Assembly (NCBI GenBank): GCA_003220685.1
Contig: QHTE01000049.1
Coordinates: 104,760 to 168,759 of the forward strand
DNA length: 64,000 nucleotides
Direction of reading: 5' to 3'
DNA from: Candidatus Rokuibacteriota bacterium
Lineage (GTDB): Bacteria; Methylomirabilota; Methylomirabilia; Rokubacteriales; CSP1-6
Below, one piece after another: positions 1 through 8,145 of the stretch. The notes under the pieces are model-generated. The model did not search any database. It was not told the DNA's origin and was given only the letters and a program-made list of their open reading frames with translations. Numbering within the stretch: position 1 is the stretch's first letter; every line of letters starts with the position of its first letter. Both the position numbers and the translations under genes were made by a program.

Positions 1-851
1 TCGACAAGCGCTGTGTAATGGATGGTCGAGTACCAGCCGAGCGCCGCGTCCTTGAACTGGGCGAGGTTCGCCTCGTCGGTCACCTGAGCGTAGACGTCCA
101 TGAGCGGAAGCTTGACGCCGTATTCGACATATTGCCGCCCGAACCTGAGCCCATCAGCCCCGGGCGTGAATACGGCCACGGCGTCCGCCGCGCGATCGAT
201 CTGGGTGAGGAACGGAGCGAAGTCGGCCGTTCCCAGCGGGGGCCAGAGCTCCTGGACGACCCGTCCGCCCAGGGAGCAGAACACACGGGCGAAGGAGCCG
301 TTCACCTCGAGTCCTCCGACGTAGTCCGAGGCGATCGAGACGACCTTTCGCCAGCCCGCCGTCTTGTACGCCCAGTCGGCGGCCGCCTGGCCCGGCCCGG
401 TCCCGCTCTGGGACCAGCGAAAGATGTACGGGTTGAGGAGGGGGCCCGGCACCGTCAGGGCGCTGGCGCCGAAGTCGGCCGACGCGATCAGCGGGATCTT
501 CCTGTCCTTCGCGTACGCCGCGACGGCGAGCCCGACCGCGCTGCTGACGATGCCCTTGAGCATGTGGACGCCGTCGCGCTCGACGAGCTTCCTCGCCTTG
601 GTGAGCCCGACGTCGGGCTTGCCCTCGGAGTCCTCGACGAGTAGCTCGATGGGCCGCCCCTGTACGGTCCATCCGATCTCGTCGAGGTACAGTCGGGTCC
701 CGTCGAGGGCCTCGCGGCCGTTCCGGGTGAAGATCCCCGTCAGGGGAACGAGCATCCCGATCTTGACGGGCGCCTGAGCGAGAGCCGGCAGGGGTGCCAG
801 AAGAACGACGCAGAGCCCCGTCGACACGATCATTGCACCGAGATGTCCCAT
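1..851 (-). CDS. ABC transporter substrate-binding protein, branched-chain amino acid type (C-terminus beyond window)
   Basis: Periplasmic ligand-binding component of an ABC importer of the Peripla_BP_6 (LivK-like) family. The 283 visible codons start at an ATG preceded by a GGGGAGGAA ribosome-binding site, then give a signal peptide ending near ALAQ (residues 23-26) and the family start VKIGMLVPLTG. The segment PPLGTADFAPFL recurs almost unchanged in the other binding protein at 3613-4866, so the two are paralogues. The reading frame is still open at base 1, so the gene is cut by the window edge. It is divergent from the alpha/beta hydrolase gene. No permease or ATPase gene lies nearby. The ligand is unknown; related proteins in such genomes are often annotated for amino acids or aromatic compounds. 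Confidence 0.87.
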   Translation of the reverse strand, partial: MGHLGAMIVSTGLCVVLLAPLPALAQAPVKIGMLVPLTGIFTRNGREALDGTRLYLDEIGWTVQGRPIELLVEDSEGKPDVGLTKARKLVERDGVHMLKGIVSSAVGLAVAAYAKDRKIPLIASADFGASALTVPGPLLNPYIFRWSQSGTGPGQAAADWAYKTAGWRKVVSIASDYVGGLEVNGSFARVFCSLGGRVVQELWPPLGTADFAPFLTQIDRAADAVAVFTPGADGLRFGRQYVEYGVKLPLMDVYAQVTDEANLAQFKDAALGWYSTIHYTALV

Positions 852-923
852 CGCTATTCCTCCCCGGCTGTCACGGGAACACTGCCTGACCTCCCCACGC
901 AGGGCGCGACGGTAGCACATTCC

Positions 924-932
924 TGATATATT
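924..932 (+). promoter_or_regulatory. Extended -10 promoter of the alpha/beta hydrolase gene
   Basis: TGATATATT is an extended -10 (TGn plus TATATT). It ends 11 nt before the ATG at 944, with no Shine-Dalgarno sequence between. No good -35 box is visible. The predicted transcript would be nearly leaderless. Confidence 0.4.
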
Positions 933-943
933 TCCGGTCGACT

Positions 944-1744
944 ATGGCGACCAACGTGACTCAACCCGGCTGGATGACGGTGCACGGTGTGCGGCTAGAG
1001 ATCGTGGAGCGGGGACAGGGGCGGCCGATCCTCTGGCTCCACGGCGAGGAAGGTCTCGATCCGGGCGCGCAGTTCCTCGATCTGCTCGCGGGCCAGGGCA
1101 GCGTGCTGGCGCCCTCGCATCCCGGCTTTGGCCACTCGCCCGACGTGGCGAGCATCGACACCGTCGACGACCTGTCCTATCTCTATCTCGACCTGCTCGC
1201 GGAGCGGAACCTGCGCGACGTGACCGTGGTCGGGTGCTCGATGGGCGGCTGGATCGCGGCCGAGATGGCGGTGAAGTGCAGCGATCGCTTCAGCGGGCTC
1301 GTCCTCGTCGCGCCGCTCGGCATCAAGGTGGGCGATCGCGAGACCCGCGACATCCCCGACATCTTCGCGCTGCCGCCCGACGAGGTCATGCGGCTTCAGT
1401 ACCGCGACCCGGCGCGGGCCGCCGTCGACCACGGCCAGCTCTCGGACGATCAGCTCACGGTGATCGTGCGCAATCGCGAGGCGACGGCGCTCTACGCCTG
1501 GGAGCCCTACTTCCACAATCCGAAGCTCAGGCAGTGGCTGCACCGGATCAAGCTCCCGACCTTGCTCCTGTGGGGCGCCGACGATCGATTCGTCACCGCG
1601 GCGTACTACGGCGACGCGTACCGGACCGCGATTCCCGGCGCCCGGTTCGAGACGATCGCCGGGGCCGGCCACTTCCCGCACATCGAGGCGCCGGCGGCCC
1701 TCGTCGAGCGCATCCGGGCGTTCGTCGGCGAGCGAAAGACGTAG
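944..1744 (+). CDS. Alpha/beta hydrolase
   Basis: Alpha/beta-fold hydrolase of 266 aa, resembling the C-C bond (meta-cleavage product) and epoxide hydrolase branch. The oxyanion motif HG is at residues 33-34. The nucleophile elbow G-C-S-M-G-G places Ser at 99, the acid is in GADDRF (Asp 213) and the catalytic His is in AGHFPHIE (His 243), so the triad is complete. There is no signal peptide, so it should be cytoplasmic. It heads a plus-strand set with a VOC protein and an LLM flavin oxidoreductase, spaced by about 12-17 nt. That context suggests breakdown of an aromatic or other cyclic compound. The substrate cannot be read from the sequence. Confidence 0.9.
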   Translation: MATNVTQPGWMTVHGVRLEIVERGQGRPILWLHGEEGLDPGAQFLDLLAGQGSVLAPSHPGFGHSPDVASIDTVDDLSYLYLDLLAERNLRDVTVVGCSMGGWIAAEMAVKCSDRFSGLVLVAPLGIKVGDRETRDIPDIFALPPDEVMRLQYRDPARAAVDHGQLSDDQLTVIVRNREATALYAWEPYFHNPKLRQWLHRIKLPTLLLWGADDRFVTAAYYGDAYRTAIPGARFETIAGAGHFPHIEAPAALVERIRAFVGERKT

Positions 1745-1756
1745 AGGAGGGAGATC

Positions 1757-2230
1757 ATGGCGACCCGATCCGAGAAGTCGATCGAGGGCCTGGTCAAGAC
1801 GACGTTGTTCTCGCACGGGACCATGGAGGTCCGTGACCTCGACAAGTCACGTCGCTTCTACGAGGAATTCCTCGGCCTCGAGTGCGTACGACACCACCCG
1901 TTCGCCCTCATGGTCCGGAAGAACCAGTACTTCTCCGTCGTGGCTGTCCAGGTGGGCGACAAGGTCCATCCGCTGCACGTGCTCAATCACTGGGGTGTGG
2001 ACGTGCCGTCTCGCGAGGACGTCGATCGCGCCCACAAGCTGGCCCACGAGCACAAGGACACGTACGGCATCAAGAAGATCATGCCCGCCACCGACCAGCA
2101 CGGCGCGTACTCGTTCTACCTGGAGGACCTCGACAGCAACTGGTGGGAGATCCAGCACGTCGCCGCCGGCTTCCACGACATCAAGTTCGCCAAGGGCGAC
2201 ATCACGGTGCCGGCGCGCGCGCAGGGCTGA
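1757..2230 (+). CDS. VOC (glyoxalase/extradiol dioxygenase) family protein
   Basis: 157-aa protein of the vicinal oxygen chelate superfamily. After a short lead, SHGTMEVRDLDKSRRFYEEF (from about residue 19) is a classic start of a VOC beta-alpha-beta-beta-beta module, with His 20 as a likely metal ligand. YLEDLDSNWWEIQH near residues 121-134 supplies the usual C-terminal Glu ligand (Glu 131). A strong GAGGAGGGA ribosome-binding site precedes the ATG. The gene lies 12 nt after the hydrolase and 16 nt before the LLM gene, so the three are probably cotranscribed. It may be a ring-cleavage dioxygenase or a glyoxalase-like lyase or isomerase; the family alone does not decide. Confidence 0.9.
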   Translation: MATRSEKSIEGLVKTTLFSHGTMEVRDLDKSRRFYEEFLGLECVRHHPFALMVRKNQYFSVVAVQVGDKVHPLHVLNHWGVDVPSREDVDRAHKLAHEHKDTYGIKKIMPATDQHGAYSFYLEDLDSNWWEIQHVAAGFHDIKFAKGDITVPARAQG

Positions 2231-2246
2231 CGTCGCGGAGGTAGGC

Positions 2247-3386
2247 ATGCGGGCCTGGTTCTTCAGCGAGAACGCGTATCATCTGTTGCCCGATCCCAAG
2301 GAATACGACTCGATCCGGGTGAAGCTGCCCAACCGCTACTACGATCCCAAGATCGGCGCCGATCTCTACCACCGCTTCATCGACGAGTGGCGGATCGCCG
2401 AGGACCTCGGTCTGGAGATCATGGTGAACGAGCACCACCAGACGGCGACCAATCTGAACCCGTCAGCGGCGGTCGTCATGGGCGCCCTGGCGCGCGACAC
2501 GCGCAAGGCGCGCCTCTTGATCCTCGGCAACCCGATCGCGAACCGGCGAGAGCCCGTGCGTGTGGCCGAGGAGATGGCGATGGTCGACGTCTACTCGCGC
2601 GGCCGGCTCGAGTGCGGGTTCGTGCGAGGCGTGCCCTACGAGATGTCGGCGGGCAACCATCGGCCCACGCGGATGATGGACCGCTTCTGGGAGGCCCACG
2701 ACCTGATCGTCAAGGCGTGGACCAGCCACGACGGCCCCTTCAACTGGGAAGGGAAGTACTTCCACCACCGCCAGGTGAACATCTGGCCGCGACCGTACCA
2801 GGAGCCCCATCCGCCGATCTGGATCACCGCGCTCAGCCCGTCGAGCGCGCGCGAGGTCGGCGCGCGGGGCTACGTCGTCGCGTGCTTCCTGACGGGCTTC
2901 GATGGCACAAAGGTGGTGTTCGGCTCGTATCGCGAGCGGCGCGCCGAGCTCAAGCTCCCCGAGCCGGCGCTCGACCGCTTCGCCTACGCCGCGCTCGTCT
3001 ACGTGGGCGAGACCGACGAGGAGGGCTACGCCGGCGCGCGCAAGCTGATGTGGTACCTCGAGTCCAACAAGGTGCCGCCGCAGTTCACGAGCCCGCCGGG
3101 CTACCACCCGACCGCGTCGGCGGTGAACGCGATGAAGGGCACGAACCCGGGCATCTTCAAGATGTTCCAGAAGCCGGAGCTCGGGGCCCTCATGGAGCAC
3201 GGCCTCGTCTTCGCCGGCAATCCGGACTCGGTCTACCGCCAGATCATGAAGATGTACGACCACGTCGGCGGCTTCGGGCATCTCCTGATCATGGGCCAGG
3301 CTGGCTTCCTGGACCATGACGAGACCGTCAAGGGCATGCAGATGTTCGTCCGCGAGGTTTATCCGCGGCTCAAAGAGCTCGCGTAG
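2247..3386 (+). CDS. LLM class flavin-dependent oxidoreductase
   Basis: 379-aa bacterial luciferase-like (LLM) oxidoreductase, a TIM-barrel enzyme normally using reduced FMN or F420. Family marks are NEHHQTATNLNPS (about residues 61-73), the helix REPVRVAEEMAMVDVYSRGR and the glycine-rich G-F-V-R-G-V motif after it. The ATG at 2247 is chosen because it has a GGAGG site 5 nt upstream and begins the conserved N-terminus; the frame is open further upstream, but there it overlaps the VOC gene. It is the last gene of the hydrolase-VOC-LLM set. The substrate is unknown. A second, divergent LLM gene lies at 4863-5906. Confidence 0.92.
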   Translation: MRAWFFSENAYHLLPDPKEYDSIRVKLPNRYYDPKIGADLYHRFIDEWRIAEDLGLEIMVNEHHQTATNLNPSAAVVMGALARDTRKARLLILGNPIANRREPVRVAEEMAMVDVYSRGRLECGFVRGVPYEMSAGNHRPTRMMDRFWEAHDLIVKAWTSHDGPFNWEGKYFHHRQVNIWPRPYQEPHPPIWITALSPSSAREVGARGYVVACFLTGFDGTKVVFGSYRERRAELKLPEPALDRFAYAALVYVGETDEEGYAGARKLMWYLESNKVPPQFTSPPGYHPTASAVNAMKGTNPGIFKMFQKPELGALMEHGLVFAGNPDSVYRQIMKMYDHVGGFGHLLIMGQAGFLDHDETVKGMQMFVREVYPRLKELA

Positions 3387-3449
3387 CGTCCGGCGACACT
3401 TTCTGATCCGCCTCCTGACGACGGAACAACGTCAGCACTCTGATGACGA

Positions 3450-3601
3450 TTGGCTTGTCATCTTCTCGGTTTCGTTGAGGCCAGCGTCGGGAGCCTTTAT
3501 GACGCTTTCGGGCCCGACCGAATGTTCTGGGGGACCGACATCACGCGAATGCCGACCACGTGGAGGCAATGCGTCAGATGTTTACCGACGCGGCGGATTG
3601 A
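3450..3601 (+). pseudogene. Remnant of an amidohydrolase (amidohydrolase_2 / ACMSD-like) C-terminus
   Basis: The plus strand here encodes SLYDAFGPDRMFWGTDITRM followed by PTTWRQCV. This resembles the C-terminal motif of amidohydrolase_2 (TIM-barrel metal hydrolase) proteins, where an Asp ligand sits in WGTD. After RQCV the expected continuation MFTxE appears in another frame as MFTDAAD and then stops, so a frameshift has occurred. No upstream barrel or start is present; an in-frame stop lies at 3444-3446. The fragment sits in the 226-bp gap between two convergent genes and is best read as a decayed gene remnant. The identification rests on about 30 residues. Confidence 0.5.
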
Positions 3602-3612
3602 CTGCGCTTCTG

Positions 3613-4866
3613 TCACTTGGCGAAGGTGCCTTTGAGGGTGACAAGGCGCGGTTTCTTCAGGTAGTCGGCCGGGTCGAGGCCGAGGAACTGGTCGACGTTG
3701 CGGATGGTCTCGATCACGACGGGGGCGATCTGGTCGCCGACCTTGTCGATCCGACTAATGTAGATGTCCGACACGACATTCTGGTAGCGGTCGAAGCGCA
3801 CCCGCCCCTGCGGCGCCTCCACGTCGGTCCGGCGGAGCGCCTCCACGAACTTCGCTGAGTCCTCGATGTTGCCGCCCGTCGCGCCCACGGCCTGGTCGAT
3901 CGCGGCCATCGCCGCGTAGGTGAACGCGGCGGGCGAGCCCGGGTCGCGGCCGAACTTCGAGCGGAAGGCCTGGACGAACTTCCGGTTGCGCGGGGTGTCG
4001 ATCGTGTACTGGTAGGGCTGGCTGTTGTAGACGCCGACGGCCGCCTCTCCGGCGGCGGGCAGGAGCGAGACCTCGCTGACGCCCACCGAGGCGTCGACGA
4101 CCGGGATCTTGCCCTTCAGGCCGTACTCCTGGAACTGCTTTACGAAGCGCACGCCGTCGGCGCCGACCGTCTGCACGCCGATGACGTCCACGTCCTGGCG
4201 CAGCTTCGCGACCCAGGGCGCCATGTCCGCGGTGCCGAGCGGCGGATAGATCTCCTGGACGATCTTGCCGCCGGATTCCTCGAAGGCGCGCGCCCACGCC
4301 ATCATGAGCTCGAGCGGGCCGACGCTGTCCGAGGCGATGATCGCCGCCTTCCGCGCCTTCAGATGCCGATAGGTCCACTGGCCGATGGGCGCGCCGGTCA
4401 TGGCCGCGCTGTAAGTCAGCCGGAACACGTAGGGGTTCTGCTGGAGCGTGAGGTTCTCGGCGACGGCGAAGCCGGAAATCAGCAGCGGGACCTTCCGCGC
4501 GTTCACGTAGTCTTTCACCGCGAGGGCGGCGGCGGAGAGGACCAGACCGACGATCGCCTGGGCCCGGTCGCGCTCGACCAGCTTGCGGATCTTCGTCAGC
4601 GCCACGTCGGGCCTGGTCTGATAGTCCTCCACCACCATCTCGAGCTTGCGCCGGCCGAGCTGTCCGCCGACCTCGTCGGAATAGAGGCGCGCGCCGTCGA
4701 TGATGTCGCGCGCGTAGGTCGCGAACGGCCCGGTCGAGGGCGCCAGCACGCCGATCGTGATCGGCCCGGTTGGCGCCGGCGCTTGCGCGGAAGCGGACGC
4801 AATCGGGCCGAGCACGGCGACAATTAAGGTCGCCCAGCTGAGCGAGCGAACTCTCCGTCCGTTCAC
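3613..4866 (-). CDS. ABC transporter substrate-binding protein, branched-chain amino acid type
   Basis: 417-aa periplasmic binding protein (Peripla_BP_6). A Sec signal peptide ends near SASAQA (about residues 23-28), followed by ITIGVLAPSTGPFATYARD, the family's first strand and ligand loop. QNPYVFRLTYS and PPLGTADMAPWV match the paralogue at the left window edge. The start is GTG and overlaps the stop of the upstream LLM gene as GTGA, so translation is probably coupled. An LLM monooxygenase followed by a dedicated binding protein suggests uptake and oxidation of one organic compound. No permease or ATPase gene is beside it, so it presumably docks onto a transporter encoded elsewhere. Confidence 0.92.
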   Translation of the reverse strand: MNGRRVRSLSWATLIVAVLGPIASASAQAPAPTGPITIGVLAPSTGPFATYARDIIDGARLYSDEVGGQLGRRKLEMVVEDYQTRPDVALTKIRKLVERDRAQAIVGLVLSAAALAVKDYVNARKVPLLISGFAVAENLTLQQNPYVFRLTYSAAMTGAPIGQWTYRHLKARKAAIIASDSVGPLELMMAWARAFEESGGKIVQEIYPPLGTADMAPWVAKLRQDVDVIGVQTVGADGVRFVKQFQEYGLKGKIPVVDASVGVSEVSLLPAAGEAAVGVYNSQPYQYTIDTPRNRKFVQAFRSKFGRDPGSPAAFTYAAMAAIDQAVGATGGNIEDSAKFVEALRRTDVEAPQGRVRFDRYQNVVSDIYISRIDKVGDQIAPVVIETIRNVDQFLGLDPADYLKKPRLVTLKGTFAK

Positions 4867-5906
4867 GACGTTCTCCCCTGAAAGCTCGGCATGACCTTCT
4901 CGGCAAAGAGGCGCAGCGAGCGGAGCGACTGCTCCTGCGTGAGATCGCCCCAGGCGAAACAGCCGATGACGTAGTTCGCGCCCGTCGACTCGATCAAGCG
5001 CGCGACCTGATCGCGCACGCGCTCGGGCGAGCCGACCAGGATCGTCTCGTGCCGCAGGGCCGCGTCGAGGTTCACGCGCTGGGCGTAGGTGGTGTCGCCG
5101 TGGTCGGCCCAGAGCTTGACGAAGCTCGCCGCCCAGCGGGGATGCGCCGCCCGCACGATCGCCTCGGCTTCCTTGTCGGTGTCGGCGACGACGATCTGAC
5201 GGTTGATGCCGATGCGCGGGGTCGCGACGTGCGGGTTGAGCCGCGCTGCGTCGTCGCGATGCTGCGGCCAGACGGCTCGATATCTCTCGACGAACGGGCG
5301 ATACGCCTCGGCCGGGCCGAGGCCCGCCAGGTTCATGTTGTGCGAAGCGGCCCAGGCCACGCTGTCGATGTTGCTCGTCGCGTACCAGAGCGGCGGGTAC
5401 GGGCGCTGCAGCGGCACCAGCTCCATCGGCACGTCGTCGTAGCGATAGTGCTCGCCGCGGTAGGTGAGCCGCGGGCTGGTCATCCCAGCGACGAGCACCT
5501 CGAGCGCCTCCTGGAACATGGGCCGCGTGCGCGCCGGATCGAAGCCGTGATAGCCCACCTCGTACGGCGACACGCCCCGGCCCACTCCCATCTCGAGCCG
5601 GCCCCCGCTCAGGTGATCGAGCATGCAGATCTCACCCAGCAATCGGAGCGGCGAGTAGAGAGGCAGGAGGAAGACGAGCGGCCCCAGGCGAATGCGCCGC
5701 GTACGCTGGGCCGCGGCGGCCAGGAATACCGAGGGCGACGGCGCCATGCCGAGCGGTGTGGCGTGATGCTCGGCCAGGTGATAGCAGAAGAACCCCGCCG
5801 CGTCCGCCTCCTGCAGGAGCCGCAGCCGATCCTCGTAGAGCTGGCCGAGCGCTCCCTGCTGACGGCGGTCGATCCAGTCGAACATCCCGAACTCCACGTT
5901 CGCCAT
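4863..5906 (-). CDS. LLM class flavin-dependent oxidoreductase
   Basis: 347-aa luciferase-like flavin oxidoreductase. The start MANVEFGMFDWIDR is preceded by a GGAGGGGG site; the frame stays open far upstream, but that part is out of register with the family and overlaps other genes. Diagnostic segments are EHHATPLGMAPSPSVFLAAA (about residues 46-65), HLSGGRLEMGVGRG and VGSPERVRDQVARL near the C-terminus. The order and spacing of these motifs match alkanal/alkane monooxygenase-like proteins. It overlaps the binding-protein gene by 4 nt. It is only distantly similar to the LLM protein at 2247-3386, so it is not a recent duplicate. The substrate is unknown. Confidence 0.92.
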   Translation of the reverse strand: MANVEFGMFDWIDRRQQGALGQLYEDRLRLLQEADAAGFFCYHLAEHHATPLGMAPSPSVFLAAAAQRTRRIRLGPLVFLLPLYSPLRLLGEICMLDHLSGGRLEMGVGRGVSPYEVGYHGFDPARTRPMFQEALEVLVAGMTSPRLTYRGEHYRYDDVPMELVPLQRPYPPLWYATSNIDSVAWAASHNMNLAGLGPAEAYRPFVERYRAVWPQHRDDAARLNPHVATPRIGINRQIVVADTDKEAEAIVRAAHPRWAASFVKLWADHGDTTYAQRVNLDAALRHETILVGSPERVRDQVARLIESTGANYVIGCFAWGDLTQEQSLRSLRLFAEKVMPSFQGRTS

Positions 5907-5965
5907 GGCCCCCTCCGAGCTCTCTGGCTCGGCATTCTCGCATCGGCGGGGGCGACGCGTCGGGA

Positions 5966-6655
5966 TCAGTTCACGGGGGCGGTCTCGATGCCGGCGGTCG
6001 GCACTCGGCGGAAGCGGATCCGATAGTAGGTGATCCACACCGCGATCAGGGGTGCGCCGATCACGGTCGGCCAGAGCCAGCGCACGGCGGTGGGGAGAAA
6101 GGTGAAGTTGACGACGGAGAAGGCCGACACCGTCGCGATGTACGAGCCGAGCATCCCGCCCATGTGGGCGAACCACCACGCGTTCCGGTCCGCGGGCGGA
6201 CGCACGAACTTCCCGATGTCGAGCCCGGCGAGGACCATCCCGAGAACGCCGAAGACCACCGGGACGATCCCGAGCCTCTGCCCGGCAGCACCCGGCTGGA
6301 TGAGCCCGAGCACGACCATCGATGCGCTCACGACGAAGGTCACGAGCGCGGCCGCGCAGTCGAGCGCGGTGGGTCCTTGCCCCTGGGCGGGACGCTTGCG
6401 CGAGAGCGTCCGATAGCCGGTGAACGCCATGTAGAAACTGAAGACGGCCAGCAGCGCCAGGAAGATCTGCGGACGCCAGAGCGCCATGACGACGGCCGTC
6501 GCCGCGACCACCGCCATCGACCAGAAGTAGATCTTGCCCCAGCGCCGGTGCGCCCGGCCGCCCTTGACGCTCAGCATCGCCAGCGGTGCCAGGCCGAGGG
6601 CAAGCGTGCCGGCCAGGATGTGGATCCATCGAAGCGTGGTGATCAGCGTATCCAT
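5966..6655 (-). CDS. DUF2306-like multi-pass membrane protein
   Basis: 229-aa integral membrane protein with about six or seven hydrophobic helices. The N-terminal WIHILAGTLALGLAPLAML, followed by GGRAHRRWGKIYFWSM, resembles the DUF2306 pattern of a first helix, then a Gly-Gly-x-x-His-Arg loop and a second helix. A GAGGAGGAC site precedes the ATG. It follows the small gene at 6668-7045 by 12 nt and is probably cotranscribed with it. The biochemical role of this family is unknown; the conserved His and Arg residues at the membrane surface might bind heme or metal, which is only inference. Confidence 0.75.
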   Translation of the reverse strand: MDTLITTLRWIHILAGTLALGLAPLAMLSVKGGRAHRRWGKIYFWSMAVVAATAVVMALWRPQIFLALLAVFSFYMAFTGYRTLSRKRPAQGQGPTALDCAAALVTFVVSASMVVLGLIQPGAAGQRLGIVPVVFGVLGMVLAGLDIGKFVRPPADRNAWWFAHMGGMLGSYIATVSAFSVVNFTFLPTAVRWLWPTVIGAPLIAVWITYYRIRFRRVPTAGIETAPVN

Positions 6656-6667
6656 GGCTCGTCCTCC

Positions 6668-7045
6668 TCAGCGGCGCCGCGGGCGGGTGCGCCGTCCCTC
6701 GAGCCGCCTGAGCGCGCGGATCGACTCCGCGCACCACGCGAGCATCGCGCGGCAGCGATACTGCCCATAGTGCAGGGTCGCCAGCGTGAACGGAAGCTGT
6801 GGATGGCTCGCCAGCTCCTCGCGCACGCGCCGCTCGATGCCGACGTACATCTCGAGGAGCGCGCGCTGGCTCGTCAGAACCCCGGCGTGCGCGTGCCCGG
6901 CCCGGAAGAAGTTCTGGCGGAGCGCGTTGGTCATGTAGCCCGAGTCTCGATCGATCAGCGCGGCGAGCAGGTAGGAGCCACCGAGCTCGATCGTCGGCAC
7001 CAGCACGAGGATCAGACCGGCCATCAGTCGCGTCGCCCGGCTCAT
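6668..7045 (-). CDS. Small protein, possible fusion of a membrane-protein N-terminus and a PadR-like C-terminus
   Basis: 125 aa from an ATG with a GAGGAGG site. Residues 1-50 look like the start of a small membrane protein: a hydrophobic helix GLILVLVPTIELGG and the motif FFRAGHAHAGVL, which in intact proteins is followed by more membrane helices. Here the next residues are hydrophilic instead. The tail, including LATLHYGQYRCRAMLAWC and ALRRLEGRR, resembles the C-terminal coiled-coil part of PadR-family regulators. A deletion joining two genes would explain this. Alternatively it is a small unrecognised family. The chimera reading is tentative; the reading frame itself, with good coding character and signal, is likely real. 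Confidence 0.55.
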   Translation of the reverse strand: MSRATRLMAGLILVLVPTIELGGSYLLAALIDRDSGYMTNALRQNFFRAGHAHAGVLTSQRALLEMYVGIERRVREELASHPQLPFTLATLHYGQYRCRAMLAWCAESIRALRRLEGRRTRPRRR

Positions 7046-7095
7046 GGCCGCCTCCTCAAGAGGCGAAGTGTCAAAAGCGGACGTTCTGGAGCGGG

Positions 7096-7740
7096 CTAGT
7101 CGTCCTTTTCCAGGACGAACAGCTCGCCCTGGCGCCAGACGCCGGCGAAGGTGCGCCGGTGCAGGGGGCACGGCCCCCAGCGGTCGAGGGCGGCGAGGTG
7201 CTCCGGCGTCGCGTAGCCCTTGTGGCGGGCGAAGCCGTACTCGGGGAAGGCGCTGTCCGCCTCGACCATGAGACGGTCGCGCGTGACCTTAGCGATGATC
7301 GATGCGGCGGCGACGCTGGCGCAGCGCGCGTCGCCGTCGACGAGGTTGCGCTGCGGGCAGGCGAGACCGCTCAGCGCGACGAAGTCGGTGATCACGAGAT
7401 CCGGGACGACGGTGAGCCGCGCGAGCGCGTCGGCCATCGCCAGCCGCGTGGCCTGCAGGATGTTGATCCGGTCGATCGTCAGGTGATCGACGATGCCGAC
7501 GCCGACCGCGACGGCGCGCTCGCTGATGACGGAGAACAGCGCCTCGCGCTGCTCGGCGGTGAGGAGCTTGGAATCGGCGAGGCCCCGGATGCGGCGGTCG
7601 GCGCCGATGATGACGGCGGCCGCGACGACGGGCCCGGCGAGGGGCCCGCGCCCAGCCTCGTCGATGCCGGCCACCCGAGTGACGCCTGTCTTCCAGGCTC
7701 GAGCCTCGTAGTGGTACGGCGCCGACGGGGGCGGCGTCAC
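7096..7740 (-). CDS. rnhB: Ribonuclease HII
   Basis: 214-aa RNase HII, which cuts RNA in RNA-DNA hybrids and removes misincorporated ribonucleotides. The signature VAGIDEAGRGPLAGPVVAAA (from about residue 23) holds the first catalytic Asp-Glu pair. The second acidic motif LVITDFVAL and the later SIIAKVTRDR segment are also present, so all family motifs are intact. The start is GTG, 15 nt after rplS. It is the last gene of the ffh-rpsP-rimM-trmD-rplS operon, the usual position for rnhB in many bacteria. The first 20 residues before the core are a short variable extension. Confidence 0.96.
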   Translation of the reverse strand: MTPPPSAPYHYEARAWKTGVTRVAGIDEAGRGPLAGPVVAAAVIIGADRRIRGLADSKLLTAEQREALFSVISERAVAVGVGIVDHLTIDRINILQATRLAMADALARLTVVPDLVITDFVALSGLACPQRNLVDGDARCASVAAASIIAKVTRDRLMVEADSAFPEYGFARHKGYATPEHLAALDRWGPCPLHRRTFAGVWRQGELFVLEKDD

Positions 7741-7754
7741 GTGGACCCGATCGA

Positions 7755-8132
7755 TTACTGCTCGGTGGCCCCGGCGGCGGGCACGAGGGGCGCGCGCTTC
7801 TCTTTGAGGCGCGCGGCCTTGCCGGCGAGCCCGCGGAGATAGTAGAGCTTCGAGCGCCGCACCCGGCTCCGCCGCGCGACCTCGACCCGCTCGATCCGCG
7901 GCGAGTGCAGCGGGAAGGTGCGCTCCACGCCGACGCCGTACGAGATGCGCCGCACGGTGAACGAGGCGCGGCCGCCCTCGCCGCGGCGCCGGATGACGAT
8001 GCCCTCGAACAGCTGCAGCCGCTCCTTCTCGCCCTCGATGACCTTGACGTGCACGCGCACCGTGTCGCCGGGCGCGAACCCCGCGCGGTCCTTCTTCAGC
8101 TGAGCGGCCTCGACCAGTCGAATCGCGTCCAT
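7755..8132 (-). CDS. rplS: 50S ribosomal protein L19
   Basis: 125-aa L19, a large-subunit protein at the 30S-50S interface. The core [19 protein letters not shown] and [12 protein letters not shown], followed by [20 protein letters not shown], matches the family throughout. The ATG at 8132 is preferred over a GTG one codon upstream because a GAAAGGA site lies 8 nt before it. The C-terminus carries about 15 extra residues (Pro/Ala-rich, ending GATEQ). It sits between trmD (13 nt) and rnhB in the ribosome-assembly operon that begins at ffh. Confidence 0.97.
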   Translation of the reverse strand: MDAIRLVEAAQLKKDRAGFAPGDTVRVHVKVIEGEKERLQLFEGIVIRRRGEGGRASFTVRRISYGVGVERTFPLHSPRIERVEVARRSRVRRSKLYYLRGLAGKAARLKEKRAPLVPAAGATEQ

Positions 8133-8145
8133 CACTGCAGTCCTT

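Noticed and set aside
5756..7099. 447-codon plus-strand frame opposite the LLM oxidoreductase and the DUF2306 gene
   Set aside because: Its composition is Arg/Gly/Pro-rich shadow sequence without motif; the opposite strand carries recognisable genes with ribosome-binding sites.
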